Positions 30,532-40,716 of a stretch of DNA of 64,000 nt are shown here, in pieces. Where the stretch lies: the NCBI GenBank assembly GCA_021463145.1, contig JAJTWZ010000011.1:33073-97072 (forward strand). Direction: 5' to 3'. The stretch's first letter is position 1. Each line of letters opens with the position of its first letter. Made by a program: the position numbers and the translations under genes. A model generated the notes under the pieces. The model worked only from the letters and a program-made list of their open reading frames with translations. It searched no databases and was not told the DNA's origin. The DNA comes from Blastocatellia bacterium (GTDB taxonomy: Bacteria > Acidobacteriota > Blastocatellia > UBA7656 > JADIYM01).

Positions 30532-31587
30532 CTACTGAAACGTCACCGTCAGATCCTTCCCAAAGGTGAAAACCGGGCGGCGGCGTTGCTTGAGCACCTT
30601 CGTGCCAGTCTGGGAGAGCGCGGTCACGAGCAGGGGCATGGCGATCGTCGCATCCACGTTGACCGTGACCCGGTCAGCATCGCGCGGCGACTTGCCCCAC
30701 GACGCGGCCTCTTCCACCGACGCCCCCGACATCCCGCCGAACTGCGGGCCCGCCGTCACGACCTGGATCAGATACTTGTGACCGCGGATGTTCGACTTGA
30801 TGACCGCTGCCGTCTGCGAAGCCTGAGCGACGAAGTTTTTCGGCGAGCCGCCACCGAAGAACACCGCCCCGGTATTGGCCGATTTCGCCACGATCTGGCC
30901 CATCTCGACGACGTCGGCAATCACGTCGAACTGGAACGGGTTCTTTCTGTCGATCCGGCTGGCGGCGACGCCCACGCCGATTGGCGAATCGGTGATTGCC
31001 GGGCAGAAGATCGGAATCTTGGCCTTGAAGGCAGATGTAAGGATGCCGTCCTCGGTCGCGATCTCGGAGAGCTCCCGGCCAAGCAGGTGAAGGAACTCGC
31101 GCGACGAGTAGGGACGCGCGTGGTCGAGCGTGTTCGAGAAGTTGCCGACCCATTCCTCGGCCTCGCGGAACTCGACGTCCGAAGCGAACGTGTCGTAGAT
31201 CCGGACGACGCCAGAGTCTCGCAGGTCCTTGTCGTCCGGCCGCGGCGAGCCCTGATAGTGATACCGCCCCAGTGTCTCGTGCAGGTCGTGAAACAGGTTG
31301 GCGCCTGTCGCGACGAGAACGTCGACATAGTGGTTCTTGATCAGGTAGGCGATGAGCCGGCGCATGCCCGCCGACACCAGCGCGCCCGAGACACCCATGA
31401 ACACGGTGGCGTTGTCCTGGAGCATGTTCAGCCACACCTGGTGCGACGCAGCCAGGTTTCGCCCCTGGAAGCCCGTCGCCTCCATCTTGGACAGCAGGCC
31501 GGCAACCGACCTGTCCCGGTCGATCTGGATGGGGTATGTCGGGGTCTTCAGGTACTTCGTCGCTTTGGATCTTTTCATCATAAGCAT
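30532..31587 (-). CDS. Deoxyhypusine-synthase-like protein (homospermidine-synthase candidate)
   Basis: A 351-residue member of the deoxyhypusine synthase family. NAD-site segments (VSGALVSAGMRR, VATGANLFHDL) and the active-site block VEEAASWGKSP, with the lysine that carries the aminobutyl group, are conserved. Bacteria have no eIF5A, so bacterial relatives (called SpeY in cyanobacteria) act on free polyamines, for example making homospermidine. The next gene upstream is arginine decarboxylase, which supports a polyamine role. The exact product is inferred. A methionine 3 codons in is an alternative start. Confidence 0.85.
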   Translation of the reverse strand: MLMMKRSKATKYLKTPTYPIQIDRDRSVAGLLSKMEATGFQGRNLAASHQVWLNMLQDNATVFMGVSGALVSAGMRRLIAYLIKNHYVDVLVATGANLFHDLHETLGRYHYQGSPRPDDKDLRDSGVVRIYDTFASDVEFREAEEWVGNFSNTLDHARPYSSREFLHLLGRELSEIATEDGILTSAFKAKIPIFCPAITDSPIGVGVAASRIDRKNPFQFDVIADVVEMGQIVAKSANTGAVFFGGGSPKNFVAQASQTAAVIKSNIRGHKYLIQVVTAGPQFGGMSGASVEEAASWGKSPRDADRVTVNVDATIAMPLLVTALSQTGTKVLKQRRRPVFTFGKDLTVTFQ

Positions 31588-31619
31588 GCGTGCCTCAGGT
31601 CTCGGGGCCTTTCAAAAAA

Positions 31620-33512
<1,893 letters not shown>

Positions 33513-33587
33513 CAGTTGGCTCCCGTTGGGTAGGCTGGACGGTTACGCAGGCACCGTGAGGAATCCGGAGGTCGTAACAAGCGCAGG

Positions 33588-33616
33588 AATGTAGCAGATC
33601 GAGGGGGTGCTGTCAA
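33588..33616 (-). promoter_or_regulatory. Sigma-70-type promoter of speA
   Basis: On the minus strand TTGACA (33616-33611) and TACATT (33593-33588) are 17 bases apart, and the -10 has a TGC extension. An AT-rich run precedes the -35 and could act as an UP element. The predicted 5' leader is about 70 bases. Confidence 0.8.
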
Positions 33617-33968
33617 AAATAATTTTTGGGCAAAAACGGGGAAAAGTTGAGTGAAATAAAGCAATTACGGGGAGGGAGGGTCAGCGGGAGGGGTCCTGGG
33701 GGGCTCGATTTGGAGGGTGGAGAGTGGACAGGATTTACAGGATGTGAAGAGGATTCACAGGGTATGAAATGAGGCTTCAGGAGTCCCTTTCAACGGCTCC
33801 GGGCTCCCTCTCGTAGCGATGGAGTTTGCGGTAGGGGGTCGAGAGGTCAATGCCGAGGAGGTCGGCGGCGGGTGTTCGAGCCCGACGGCCGAGCCGCCGC
33901 GTCACGTGAAGAGCTGGACAGGATTACAGGATTATCAGGATTCAATCCTGTTAATCCTGTAATCCTGT
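33617..33968. other. Gene-free spacer with repeats upstream of speA
   Basis: No gene is seen. The part next to the promoter is AT-rich and unlike the surrounding high-GC DNA; it then turns purine-rich (GGGAGGGAGG) around 33670-33720. A single CAGGATTTACAGGAT half-element sits at 33720-33743 without a matching arm nearby, followed by GC-rich sequence and the complete palindrome at 33909-33976. Confidence 0.6.
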
Positions 33969-33976
33969 CTACTCTT
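33909..33976. repeat. CAGGATT palindromic element, copy 3
   Basis: A 68-base near-perfect inverted repeat of CAGGATT units: GACAGGATTACAGGATT on the left pairs with AATCCTGTAATCCTGTC on the right, and AAGAG pairs with CTCTT at the ends. There is almost no unique core, unlike copies 1 and 2. The stop codon of the FAD oxidase gene (33969-33971) lies inside the right arm. A further half-element at 33720-33743 may be the remains of a larger copy. Confidence 0.9.
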
Positions 33977-35135
33977 CCCCCAGGAAGCGGGCGTGTTCGG
34001 AGGAACGTGTGCCGCGGGTTCGCCAGGCGAAGCGAGCGTACGGCCGGCCTTCGACGGCGTCGGCGATGATCCGGCCGAGGAGCGGCACGAACTTGAACCC
34101 GTGACCACTGTCGCCCGCCGCGACGACGAGTCCCGGACGTTCCGGGTCGTGGTCAATGAGGAAGTTCCCGTCCCACGAGTCGCCGTAGAGGCACAGCCGC
34201 GTCGCGACGACCGGCGCACCGGCGAGCGACGGCAGCGACTCGTCGAGGAACGCGCGGAGCCGCGCGACGTCCTCCGCGGTCACCTCGCGTGCGCCGTCCG
34301 GATCGATCCAGCGACCCGGGCCGTGGTTCGCGATCTTCACGATACCGTCGTCGTTCGCCGGAAAGCCGTACCAGCCGGTCCGCGCGATGTCGGCGGTCCA
34401 ACACGGAAAAATCTCGGGACGGAACAGCGCCGGATCGTCCGGACGGAGGTGGAACACCGGCTGACCGATCACGTCGAGCCGGTCCGCGAGGTGCGGCAGC
34501 AGCACGGATGTCCACGCGCCGGCGGCGACGACGACCGTGTCGGCCTCGAGGCGCTCGCCGTCCGTAGTGACGATGCCCGCGATGCGGTCGTCGCGCTCGA
34601 GGAGTTGGGCGAAGCGGATACCCTCACGGAGCCGCACGCCTTCGTCCCGCGCGAGCGCGACGAGGTGCTCGACGACGCGGCCGCTCGGCGACCAGCCGGC
34701 GCGCGGATTGAAGTAGCCGTCGACGTAGCGGTCCGCGGACCAGGCGGGAAAGCAGCGTTCGAGCTTCTCGCCGAGGAGCCGTTCCGTCGCCACGCCGCGC
34801 GCCGACACGCGATCGTAGCTGTCGGATTCGAAGCCGCCCGGCCGCATGCGTTCGCTTGAGAGCAGCAGCAGTCCGGTCTCGCGATAGGGCGGCCAGGGCC
34901 AGGTCGCGTTCCAGGCGTCCCAGACGTCGAGGGCTTCAGCGGCGAGGTCCGTGTAGAAGAGGTCGGTGCCGTAGTCCATCCGGACGAACTTGCTGATGTC
35001 GGTCGAGGCGGCGAGCGGGTGCGGGAGCGGACCGGGGTCGACGAGGGTGACGGCGGCGCCGCGGCGGTTGAGTTCGAGGGCGGCTGCGACGCCGAAAGCG
35101 CCGCCGCCGATGACGATGATGGTCGAAGTGGTCAC
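33969..35135 (-). CDS. FAD-dependent amine oxidase (SolA / sarcosine-oxidase type)
   Basis: About 388 residues from the GTG at 35135. The N-terminal dinucleotide-binding motif IIVIGGGAFGVAAALELNRRG lies at residues ~4-24. FVRMDYG and the C-terminal GDSGHGFKFVPLLGR are hallmarks of monomeric sarcosine/N-methyltryptophan oxidases, which demethylate secondary amines and make H2O2. The Cys that carries covalent FAD in that family lies before the final glycine motif; here no Cys is visible just before GDSGHGFKF, so FAD may be bound without a covalent link. A longer frame to 35216 would start inside a repeat and is rejected. Confidence 0.8.
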   Translation of the reverse strand: MTTSTIIVIGGGAFGVAAALELNRRGAAVTLVDPGPLPHPLAASTDISKFVRMDYGTDLFYTDLAAEALDVWDAWNATWPWPPYRETGLLLLSSERMRPGGFESDSYDRVSARGVATERLLGEKLERCFPAWSADRYVDGYFNPRAGWSPSGRVVEHLVALARDEGVRLREGIRFAQLLERDDRIAGIVTTDGERLEADTVVVAAGAWTSVLLPHLADRLDVIGQPVFHLRPDDPALFRPEIFPCWTADIARTGWYGFPANDDGIVKIANHGPGRWIDPDGAREVTAEDVARLRAFLDESLPSLAGAPVVATRLCLYGDSWDGNFLIDHDPERPGLVVAAGDSGHGFKFVPLLGRIIADAVEGRPYARFAWRTRGTRSSEHARFLGEE

Positions 35136-35168
35136 TGCCGTTTGAACCTCGCTTCCATTCTTCCCACG

Positions 35169-35265
35169 GCGTCTCTGCGAGTCCTCTGCGCCTCTGCGCC
35201 TCTGCGAGTATTGCATCCGTGCGCGTCAGATTACTCGCAAAGGCGCAGAGGACTCGCAGAGACGC
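35169..35265. repeat. CTCTGCG-type inverted repeat
   Basis: The left arm (35169-35209) and the right arm (35233-35265) pair along 33 bases. The left arm carries one extra CTCTGCGC-like unit and there is a single further mismatch. The unit is (C)CTCTGCG(C). It lies just upstream of the start of the FAD oxidase gene. Similar short CTCTGCG palindromes are scattered through many bacterial genomes; their origin is unclear. Confidence 0.85.
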
Positions 35266-35274
35266 GGAGATCAC

Positions 35275-35460
35275 TTATCGCCTCGCCCTCCGGAACTTCC
35301 GCACCTTGATCAGATTCCCGCACGAATCCGCACACCACCGTCGGCTCCGATTCTTGCTCTCGTCGAGGAACACCCACCGGCAGCCCGGATTCCACCACCC
35401 CCTTCACCCGATGGATGTCGTACGTCCGCAGCAGTTCGACGAACGATACCGCGAGCCGAC
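35275..35460 (-). pseudogene. Remnant of a CGNR zinc-finger (ABATE) regulator
   Basis: Reading leftwards, one frame gives [17 protein letters not shown]. After a frameshift near 35,390 a second frame gives [20 protein letters not shown], then [15 protein letters not shown] and a TAA at 35275-35277. Together these match the C-terminus of CGNR transcription factors: a selL-type helix, then CxWxFLDxSxNxSRRWC and CGNR. The CGNR motif reads CGNL, the N-terminal ABATE domain is missing, and a repeat copy lies where it should begin. This is a dead fragment. Confidence 0.8.
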
Positions 35461-35647
35461 CGATCAGTACCGCGAGCGACAGCGAGCGGGTCGCCTCACT
35501 GCCGCCGGCCCACCCGGCAGCCGCCACTCGTCGGCCCCAGCCGGCCGCCACCGCTCGCCGACCCGCCGCAACCCGCCGCTCCTCGCCGATCCGACACCGC
35601 GTGCCGAGCGATCAGTACCGCGAGCGACAGCGAGCGGGTCGCCTCAC
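35461..35647. repeat. 39-bp direct repeat, two copies
   Basis: The 39 bases at 35461-35499 recur without change at 35609-35647; both contain CCGCGAGCGACAGCGAGCGG, itself an imperfect palindrome (CCGCGAGCG / CGAGCGG). The 109 bases between are GC-rich and non-coding. The first copy interrupts the CGNR gene remnant; the second lies beside the end of glnE. Confidence 0.9.
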
Positions 35648-35672
35648 GTTGGCCGGCCCCATCCTTGCATCG

Positions 35673-38594
35673 TTACCCGAACTCCCGGTCGTACGCCGCG
35701 CGAATCGCAGCCATCGCCTCGATGACAGTCCGTTCGAAGTGCGCCACGCTCGCAAACTCCGTCGCCCGGGCGATCTCCTCCAGCAACGGTCTTTCCTCCG
35801 GCAACCGCGACGCATTCCGGTCACCGAGCAACCGCATCGCGTGATCGATCCGCCGCAGCAGCGTGTACGCGGTCCCCAGATCCCGCGCCGAAACCTCGTC
35901 GAGCGCCCCAATCTCCCCGAGGTGATCGATGAGCGCGGCAGTCCCCCGTTCCGGCGGATAGAACGTCCGCGTCCGCAGCTGGGCATGCCGGGAGACGTAA
36001 TAGACGTCCATCATCCCGCCCGGTCCCCACTTGATGTTGCGCCCGACGCGGCCGTGCTTCTCCTCGAGCTCGAGCCGGTTTGCGCTGAGCGCCTCCCGGA
36101 TCCCTTCCCGCCGCCCCGCCGCCTCGAACACCGCATCGACGACGCGATCCCTCGCGCCTTCCCCGAACGACCCGTCGCCTGCGACAGGTCGCACCTTCAG
36201 GTACGCCGTCAGCTCCCACGGCGACGCGCGGTGCTCGATGTACTCGAGCATCCGTTGCAGGCTCGACGCGAGCCGGCCGACCGAACCCTCCGGCCGCAGC
36301 CGGAAGTCGACGCGGTACACGTAGCCCTCGCGCGTGAGCGACGAGAGCACCTTCACGAGCGTCTGCGCGAACCGCACGTAGAACGTCGACGGATCGAGCG
36401 ACGGATTCGGGCTCTCGCGATCGCCGTCGAACACGACGATCAGGTCGAGATCGGAGCCGTAGTCCATTCCCGCGTGCCCGAGCCGCCCGAGCCCGAAGAG
36501 CGTCATCGGAGGCGCCTCAGCACCCGGGCCAATCAGCTCTTCCAGAGTTACCCGTACGGCCGCCGCGAGCGACGCTTCGGCAAGATCCGTCTGCTCACGA
36601 TTCACCGCCGCGAGTGAGCACTGTCCGAGCACGTCGTGCGCGCCGACTGCCACGATCTGCCGGTACCAACAGCGCCGCAGCGCGGCCATCCGTCCGGCGA
36701 GCGTCACGTCCGACTGCAGCGCGGCAGCCATTGCGTCGTCGAACTCCGCACGCGAACGGGCAATCCCACTGAAGAGAGTGCCGGGGATCTCGGCCGCGAG
36801 CACGGGTTGGGCGACGAGGATCTCGCTGAAGAACTCGCCCGAGCCGAGCAGCCGCACGATCTGGTCGAGGCGTTCGACGCCGCCGCCGAGCGCTCTCTCC
36901 GCCGCGTCTGGAACCTCGGAGGTCGCGAGCGACGCAAGGAACCGATCCAGGCCCCGAAGCGCGCGGGCCGGGCTTGGCAGCCGCGACGCGATGTCGACGA
37001 GGGAAGCGCGGCGCGCGGCACGGTCTTCACCAATGTCGGCGATGTCTGACGGATCGAGCGCCGCGAGCTGCACGGCAGCCGACTCCATCGGCCGCAGCGC
37101 CGCGGACGCGTCGGCGCCGAAGCGCAACTCCGCGTCGGGCGAGCGTTCGGGCGCAAGCGCAACGAGCGCGGGTTCGACGACGCGGTCGGCGGTTGCGAAA
37201 ACCCGGTCCGCGATCGCCCGCACGCGGGCGGTGCGTTCGGCGATCTGCGCCGTGAGGCGCGCGCCGGCGTCGGCGCCGTCGAGCCCGCATCGGCGGCCGA
37301 GCACGTCGAGCGCGTCGGCGTCGAGCGGCAGCCGGTGCGTCTGGGCGCCCTGCGCCATCTGGAGCCGGTGCTCGACGGTCCGGAAGAACGTGTAGGCGTC
37401 GGAGAGCGTCGACCGGTCCGCGTCGCTCAGGAAGCCCTTGTCGGCGAGCCGCTGCAGGCCGATGAGCACCTGCGGCTGCCGGATCCACGGGTCGGCGCCG
37501 CCGTAGGCGAGCTGGAGGGCCTGTGTGACGAACTCGATCTCGCGGATGCCGCCGGGGCCGAGCTTCACGTTGAACCCGCCACCTCGCGCGCGTTCTTTCC
37601 TCGCGATTTCGTCGCGGGCTTCGCGGACGCCGCGAATAGCGTCCGGAATCGGCTGCGGTTGGAAGATGTCGTCGCGCAGGTCCACGAGCATGCGCGCAAC
37701 GAGCGCTTCGTCGCCGGCGGCCGCGCGTGCGCGAATGAGCATCTGCCGTTCCCACGGCCGCGCGGTCTTCCTGTAGTACTCGACGGCGCGGTCGACGGCG
37801 ATCGCGATCTCTCCGTCGCGGCCGTAGGGACGCAAGCGAAGGTCGACGCGGTAGACGGGCGCGGTCGTCACGTGCGTGCCGACGAGTTTGAAAAGGGCTT
37901 CGGCGAGCTTGGCGAAGAAGGCGTGGTTGTCGATCGATTCGACGTTCGTGACGCCGATGGGACGGGTCTTTCCGGAGCCAGCGTACAGGAACATCAGATC
38001 GATGTCGGAGGCGTAGTTGAGTTCGCGGCTGCCGAGCTTGCCGAGGGCGACGACGGCGAATTCGGCTTCGACGAGGCGTCCGCGGGCGTCGGTGGTCTGC
38101 GGCTGCCCGTACCGGTTCGCGAGTTGCTGGCGCGCGTGGGAAAGCGCGCGCAGCAGGATTGCGTCGGCGAGGTGAGATAGTTCCTCGGTGGTTTCGGACA
38201 GGGTCGCGATGCGGAGGCAGTCGCGAAGGTAGATGCGGGCCATTTCCTGACGCTTGAAGGCGGCGAGGACGTCCTGCGGCGGATCGCCGGAGTGGCGCGA
38301 GGCGAAGCGGCTGAGCTCTTCGACGAATTGTTCGCGGGTGGCGCCGCGTTCGAGGCCTTTCGCGCGGGTGAGCCAGGCGATGAGCTCGGGTTGGACGAAG
38401 AGGACGTCGCCGAGCCAGGGACTGTAGGCGGCGAGCGTGAGGAGGTTCGCGAGGCTCGCGAGCTTCTGGGGTTTCGCGACGCGGGTGAGCGCGGTGAAGT
38501 CGGCGGGCCGTTCGGTTTCGAGACGGTGGAGGAGACGGCGCGGGGCTTCGCGATCGGGGAGCCGGTCGAGGAGTCGGGAGATGGTGTCGTTCAT
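35673..38594 (-). CDS. glnE: Glutamine synthetase adenylyltransferase/deadenylase
   Basis: A 973-residue GlnE with two nucleotidyltransferase domains. The deadenylylase site GKLGSRELNYASDIDLMFLY lies near residue 172 and the adenylyltransferase site GLGRLGHAGMDYGSDLDLIVV near residue 697; each has the paired aspartates (DxD). It adds AMP to, and removes it from, a tyrosine of glutamine synthetase according to PII state and glutamine. The length is normal. Many long antisense frames overlap it and are composition artefacts. Confidence 0.95.
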   Translation of the reverse strand: MNDTISRLLDRLPDREAPRRLLHRLETERPADFTALTRVAKPQKLASLANLLTLAAYSPWLGDVLFVQPELIAWLTRAKGLERGATREQFVEELSRFASRHSGDPPQDVLAAFKRQEMARIYLRDCLRIATLSETTEELSHLADAILLRALSHARQQLANRYGQPQTTDARGRLVEAEFAVVALGKLGSRELNYASDIDLMFLYAGSGKTRPIGVTNVESIDNHAFFAKLAEALFKLVGTHVTTAPVYRVDLRLRPYGRDGEIAIAVDRAVEYYRKTARPWERQMLIRARAAAGDEALVARMLVDLRDDIFQPQPIPDAIRGVREARDEIARKERARGGGFNVKLGPGGIREIEFVTQALQLAYGGADPWIRQPQVLIGLQRLADKGFLSDADRSTLSDAYTFFRTVEHRLQMAQGAQTHRLPLDADALDVLGRRCGLDGADAGARLTAQIAERTARVRAIADRVFATADRVVEPALVALAPERSPDAELRFGADASAALRPMESAAVQLAALDPSDIADIGEDRAARRASLVDIASRLPSPARALRGLDRFLASLATSEVPDAAERALGGGVERLDQIVRLLGSGEFFSEILVAQPVLAAEIPGTLFSGIARSRAEFDDAMAAALQSDVTLAGRMAALRRCWYRQIVAVGAHDVLGQCSLAAVNREQTDLAEASLAAAVRVTLEELIGPGAEAPPMTLFGLGRLGHAGMDYGSDLDLIVVFDGDRESPNPSLDPSTFYVRFAQTLVKVLSSLTREGYVYRVDFRLRPEGSVGRLASSLQRMLEYIEHRASPWELTAYLKVRPVAGDGSFGEGARDRVVDAVFEAAGRREGIREALSANRLELEEKHGRVGRNIKWGPGGMMDVYYVSRHAQLRTRTFYPPERGTAALIDHLGEIGALDEVSARDLGTAYTLLRRIDHAMRLLGDRNASRLPEERPLLEEIARATEFASVAHFERTVIEAMAAIRAAYDREFG

Positions 38595-38625
38595 GGTGAA
38601 GGCGACGGTGGCGCCGGCGCTCGGG

Positions 38626-39123
38626 TCAGCTCGTCGGGTCGGAGGGTTCGGCGGGTTCGGCGGGTTCTGTGCTGTCGATCGGGTCGGTCTGTCCCGTCGC
38701 CTCGCTCGTCCCGCCTTCGCAGAACTCGGACGCGGCAGCGTCCGGCGAGGCGGTCGATCCAGGCGTCGCCGTCACCGGCGCTTCAGCCCTCTCGCCGGTC
38801 GGATATGCCGCATCGAGCTCTGCAAGGAGCCGTCCGATGTGCTCTCGCGCCTTCCACGCACCGGTGCGATCGGCGACGGCGACTCCCTCGACGAACGTGC
38901 GCCGCGCGTCTCCAACCCGGCCGAGCGCAACGAGCACGGCCCCAAGCTCCTGGAACGCCGCGGTGTACGACGGACTTACGCGTACGACTACGCCGAACGC
39001 ATCGGCGGCCTTTTCGAGCTCGCCGGCCTTCCGGTACTCGAGCCCAAGCCCATAGTGGATCATCGCGTCGTCGGGCTTCGACACGGCCATTGCTTCAAGC
39101 GCCTGCAATCTCGACTGGCTCAT
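38626..39123 (-). CDS. Small TPR protein
   Basis: About 165 residues from the ATG at 39123. Two to three TPR motifs (AMIHYGLGLEYRKAGELEKAADAFGVVVRVSP, YTAAFQELGAVLVALGRVGDARRTFVEGV) cover residues ~15-95. The C-terminal ~65 residues are a low-complexity tail of Glu, Pro, Ser, Thr and Asp (PAEPAEPSDP), probably disordered. No signal peptide. It lies 31 bases upstream of glnE on the same strand and may be co-transcribed. It probably mediates protein contacts; the partner is unknown. Confidence 0.75.
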   Translation of the reverse strand: MSQSRLQALEAMAVSKPDDAMIHYGLGLEYRKAGELEKAADAFGVVVRVSPSYTAAFQELGAVLVALGRVGDARRTFVEGVAVADRTGAWKAREHIGRLLAELDAAYPTGERAEAPVTATPGSTASPDAAASEFCEGGTSEATGQTDPIDSTEPAEPAEPSDPTS

Positions 39124-39260
39124 CGGCCGGACGCTACCACGCGGACCATCGACCGGCAACGACTGGGCTTGAGGAGTCGGCCTGAAGGAGTCTGCCTCTG
39201 TGCTCTCCGTTCCTCTGTGCCCTCTGGCCGGCCACGCCTCCCCCCTTCCCCACCCTCGAA

Positions 39261-39289
39261 TTGACGCCCCACCCCCCAGCGTCTATCAT
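39261..39289 (+). promoter_or_regulatory. Promoter of tRNA-Arg
   Basis: TTGACG (39261-39266) and TATCAT (39284-39289) are 17 bases apart, and the tRNA starts 18 bases after the -10. The sequence that follows the -10 is G/C-rich (CGCCCGG), as in stringently controlled stable-RNA promoters. Confidence 0.75.
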
Positions 39290-39307
39290 CCGCCCGGTTC
39301 GCCATAC

Positions 39308-39381
39308 GCGCCCGTAGCTCAATTGGATAGAGCATCAGACTTCGGATCTGAGGGTTGGGAGTTCGAGCCTCTCCGGGCGCG
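39308..39381 (+). tRNA. tRNA-Arg (anticodon TCG)
   Basis: All arms fold. The acceptor GCGCCCG (39308-39314) pairs perfectly with CGGGCGC (39374-39380), followed by discriminator G. The D arm is GCTC...GAGC and the anticodon stem TCAGA/TCTGA with loop CTTCGGA, giving anticodon TCG. The T arm is GGGAG TTCGAGC CTCTC. CCA is not encoded. It marks the edge of the accessory region that follows. Confidence 0.95.
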
Positions 39382-39634
39382 CTTTCCTATACGGCGACCA
39401 TGGAAGCCGAAGACGGAGGCCGTTGACCTTGCCTTCCGTGACACCTGTCCCGAGTTTTCTCCCCTGCCGTTGTGCAGGACGTGCGCAGCTTCGTGACAAC
39501 GTGCTCGCGGCCGGAGGCGCGGTCCCCCATCGGCGTGCCGCCGTATCGCGACGAAGGTCACGACCTTGGGCGCAGGTCCTATGACCACGCGCAGGAACTC
39601 GTCTGGCGCGGTCACTAAATACGGTCTAGACTCA

Positions 39635-39648
39635 GACTGAATTCAGTC
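39635..39648. promoter_or_regulatory. Operator palindrome of the Phd/YefM-ParE pair
   Basis: GACTGAATTCAGTC is a perfect 14-base palindrome 15 bases before the antitoxin start. Antitoxins of this family dimerise and repress their own promoter through such sites, so it is the probable autoregulatory operator. Confidence 0.7.
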
Positions 39649-39663
39649 CGTCATAGGGGATCT

Positions 39664-39966
39664 ATGCGAGATGTCAATGTAACCGACGGGATAGTCCCGC
39701 TCGGCGAGTTCAAGGCCAGGGCTGCACAGATTCTGCGCGACCTTGGTGACAACGACGAGCCGCTCGTCATCACGCAGAATGGCAGGCCTGCGGCCGTTGT
39801 GCTCTCACCCGCAGCATTCGAAGGACTTCGCGACAGGCAAAGGCTGCTTGAAGGTGTGGCAAGAGGAATCGCCGACGCCAACGCTGGTCGAGTCGTTGAC
39901 GACAAACGGGTGAGGGCCTGGCTCGAAAGTTGGGGCACTGACGCGGAACTCGATCCGCCGAGATGA
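39664..39966 (+). CDS. Phd/YefM-type antitoxin
   Basis: A 100-residue protein. VNVTDGIVPLGEFKARAAQILRDL followed by EPLVITQNGRPAAVVLSPAAFEGL is the DNA-binding N-terminal fold of the Phd/YefM family. The C-terminal half (LLEGVARGIADANAGRVVDDKRVRAWL) would wrap the toxin. A GGGGA ribosome site lies just upstream of ATG 39664. The stop overlaps the toxin start (ATGA), the standard coupling in such modules. Confidence 0.9.
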   Translation: MRDVNVTDGIVPLGEFKARAAQILRDLGDNDEPLVITQNGRPAAVVLSPAAFEGLRDRQRLLEGVARGIADANAGRVVDDKRVRAWLESWGTDAELDPPR

Positions 39967-40244
39967 AAATCTCGTGGACCCGGCAAGCCGTCGCTGACCT
40001 CCTGGAGGCGCGGCGTTACATCGCGACGGACGACCCGGCTGCAGCTCGCCGGGTAGCCGACCGGCTCGCCGCCGCAGCCGCCCTGCTCGGCCGTAGCCCC
40101 GGAATCGGCAGAGAAGGCCGAATCGAAGGCACGCGTGAGCTCGTGGTACAGAAGACGAGATTCCTGCTGATCTACCGCATCGGAGACGAGCAACTGGAGA
40201 TCATCCACGTCCACCACGCCCGGCGTGACTGGCCTTCTGATTGA
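39963..40244 (+). CDS. RelE/ParE-family toxin
   Basis: A 93-residue toxin: ISWTRQAVADLLEARRYIATDDP at the start, PGIGREGRIEGTRELVVQKTRFLLIYRI in the middle and IIHVHHARRDWP at the end, the ParE/RelE fold pattern. Members either poison gyrase or cut mRNA at the ribosome; the sequence does not decide which. It is translationally coupled to its antitoxin. The last ~73 bases overlap a minus-strand frame. Confidence 0.9.
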   Translation: MKISWTRQAVADLLEARRYIATDDPAAARRVADRLAAAAALLGRSPGIGREGRIEGTRELVVQKTRFLLIYRIGDEQLEIIHVHHARRDWPSD

Positions 40245-40552
40245 GTCGGTCTGTTTCTACCTGCCGCGGCGGACGCGAACCGATAGTGCTCGACGAGGTA
40301 CGCCACGTTACGGGCAGCCCGATGCGGAGGGCCGGCCCGCCGGCCCGCTAGACGCTCGATCGCCGCGTTCCGGCGTGGGACGTCCGGGATCACGGAGACC
40401 GCGTGGCCGATCGAAATGAGCATCTCTTCCCCCGCTGCATCACGCTTCGCAACGATGACGACCTCGACTCGGTCACCGACGTGAAACGGAAGACCCTCGA
40501 GAATGAGCTCACCTTCCTTCACGACCGTCGTTTCAATTCGATGGCCGTCCAT
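40172..40552 (-). CDS. Orphan antitoxin-like small protein
   Basis: The frame from ATG 40552 begins MDGHRIETTVVKEGELILEGLPFHVGDRVEVVIVAK, the compact beta-rich start of small (~80-residue) antitoxin-type proteins that usually precede PIN toxins. The later part is Arg/Ala-rich, does not look conserved and runs into the end of the ParE gene on the other strand, so the gene may be decayed or have a wrong 3' end. No PIN toxin follows. It lies 165 bases downstream of hipA. Confidence 0.45.
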   Translation of the reverse strand: MDGHRIETTVVKEGELILEGLPFHVGDRVEVVIVAKRDAAGEEMLISIGHAVSVIPDVPRRNAAIERLAGRRAGPPHRAARNVAYLVEHYRFASAAAGRNRPTQSEGQSRRAWWTWMISSCSSPMR

Positions 40553-40716
40553 TTTCAATCTCCAGCACGATTTGCGGGCATCATACGCCGAACGTCGACG
40601 TATCAACCGCTCGTTCATCGGTCGAGGCGTGCCGTGGAGGCGCGCGGCTGCGGGGCCCCGAAATCGTCGACGGTGCGACCCACTCGACACGGTAGCAGCA
40701 ACCAATGGCCGCGTGC

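Larger units (their letters stand above)
35136..35672. other. Repeat-rich spacer with gene remnant
   Basis: Between the FAD oxidase and GlnE no intact gene is seen. The stretch holds a CTCTGCG inverted repeat, a frameshifted end of a CGNR zinc-finger gene and two copies of a 39-bp direct repeat. GlnE ends at its right edge. Confidence 0.7.

Noticed and set aside
37335..39264. Plus-strand frames of 275-297 codons opposite glnE and the TPR gene
   Set aside because: Composition shadows; the minus strand encodes clear GlnE motifs.
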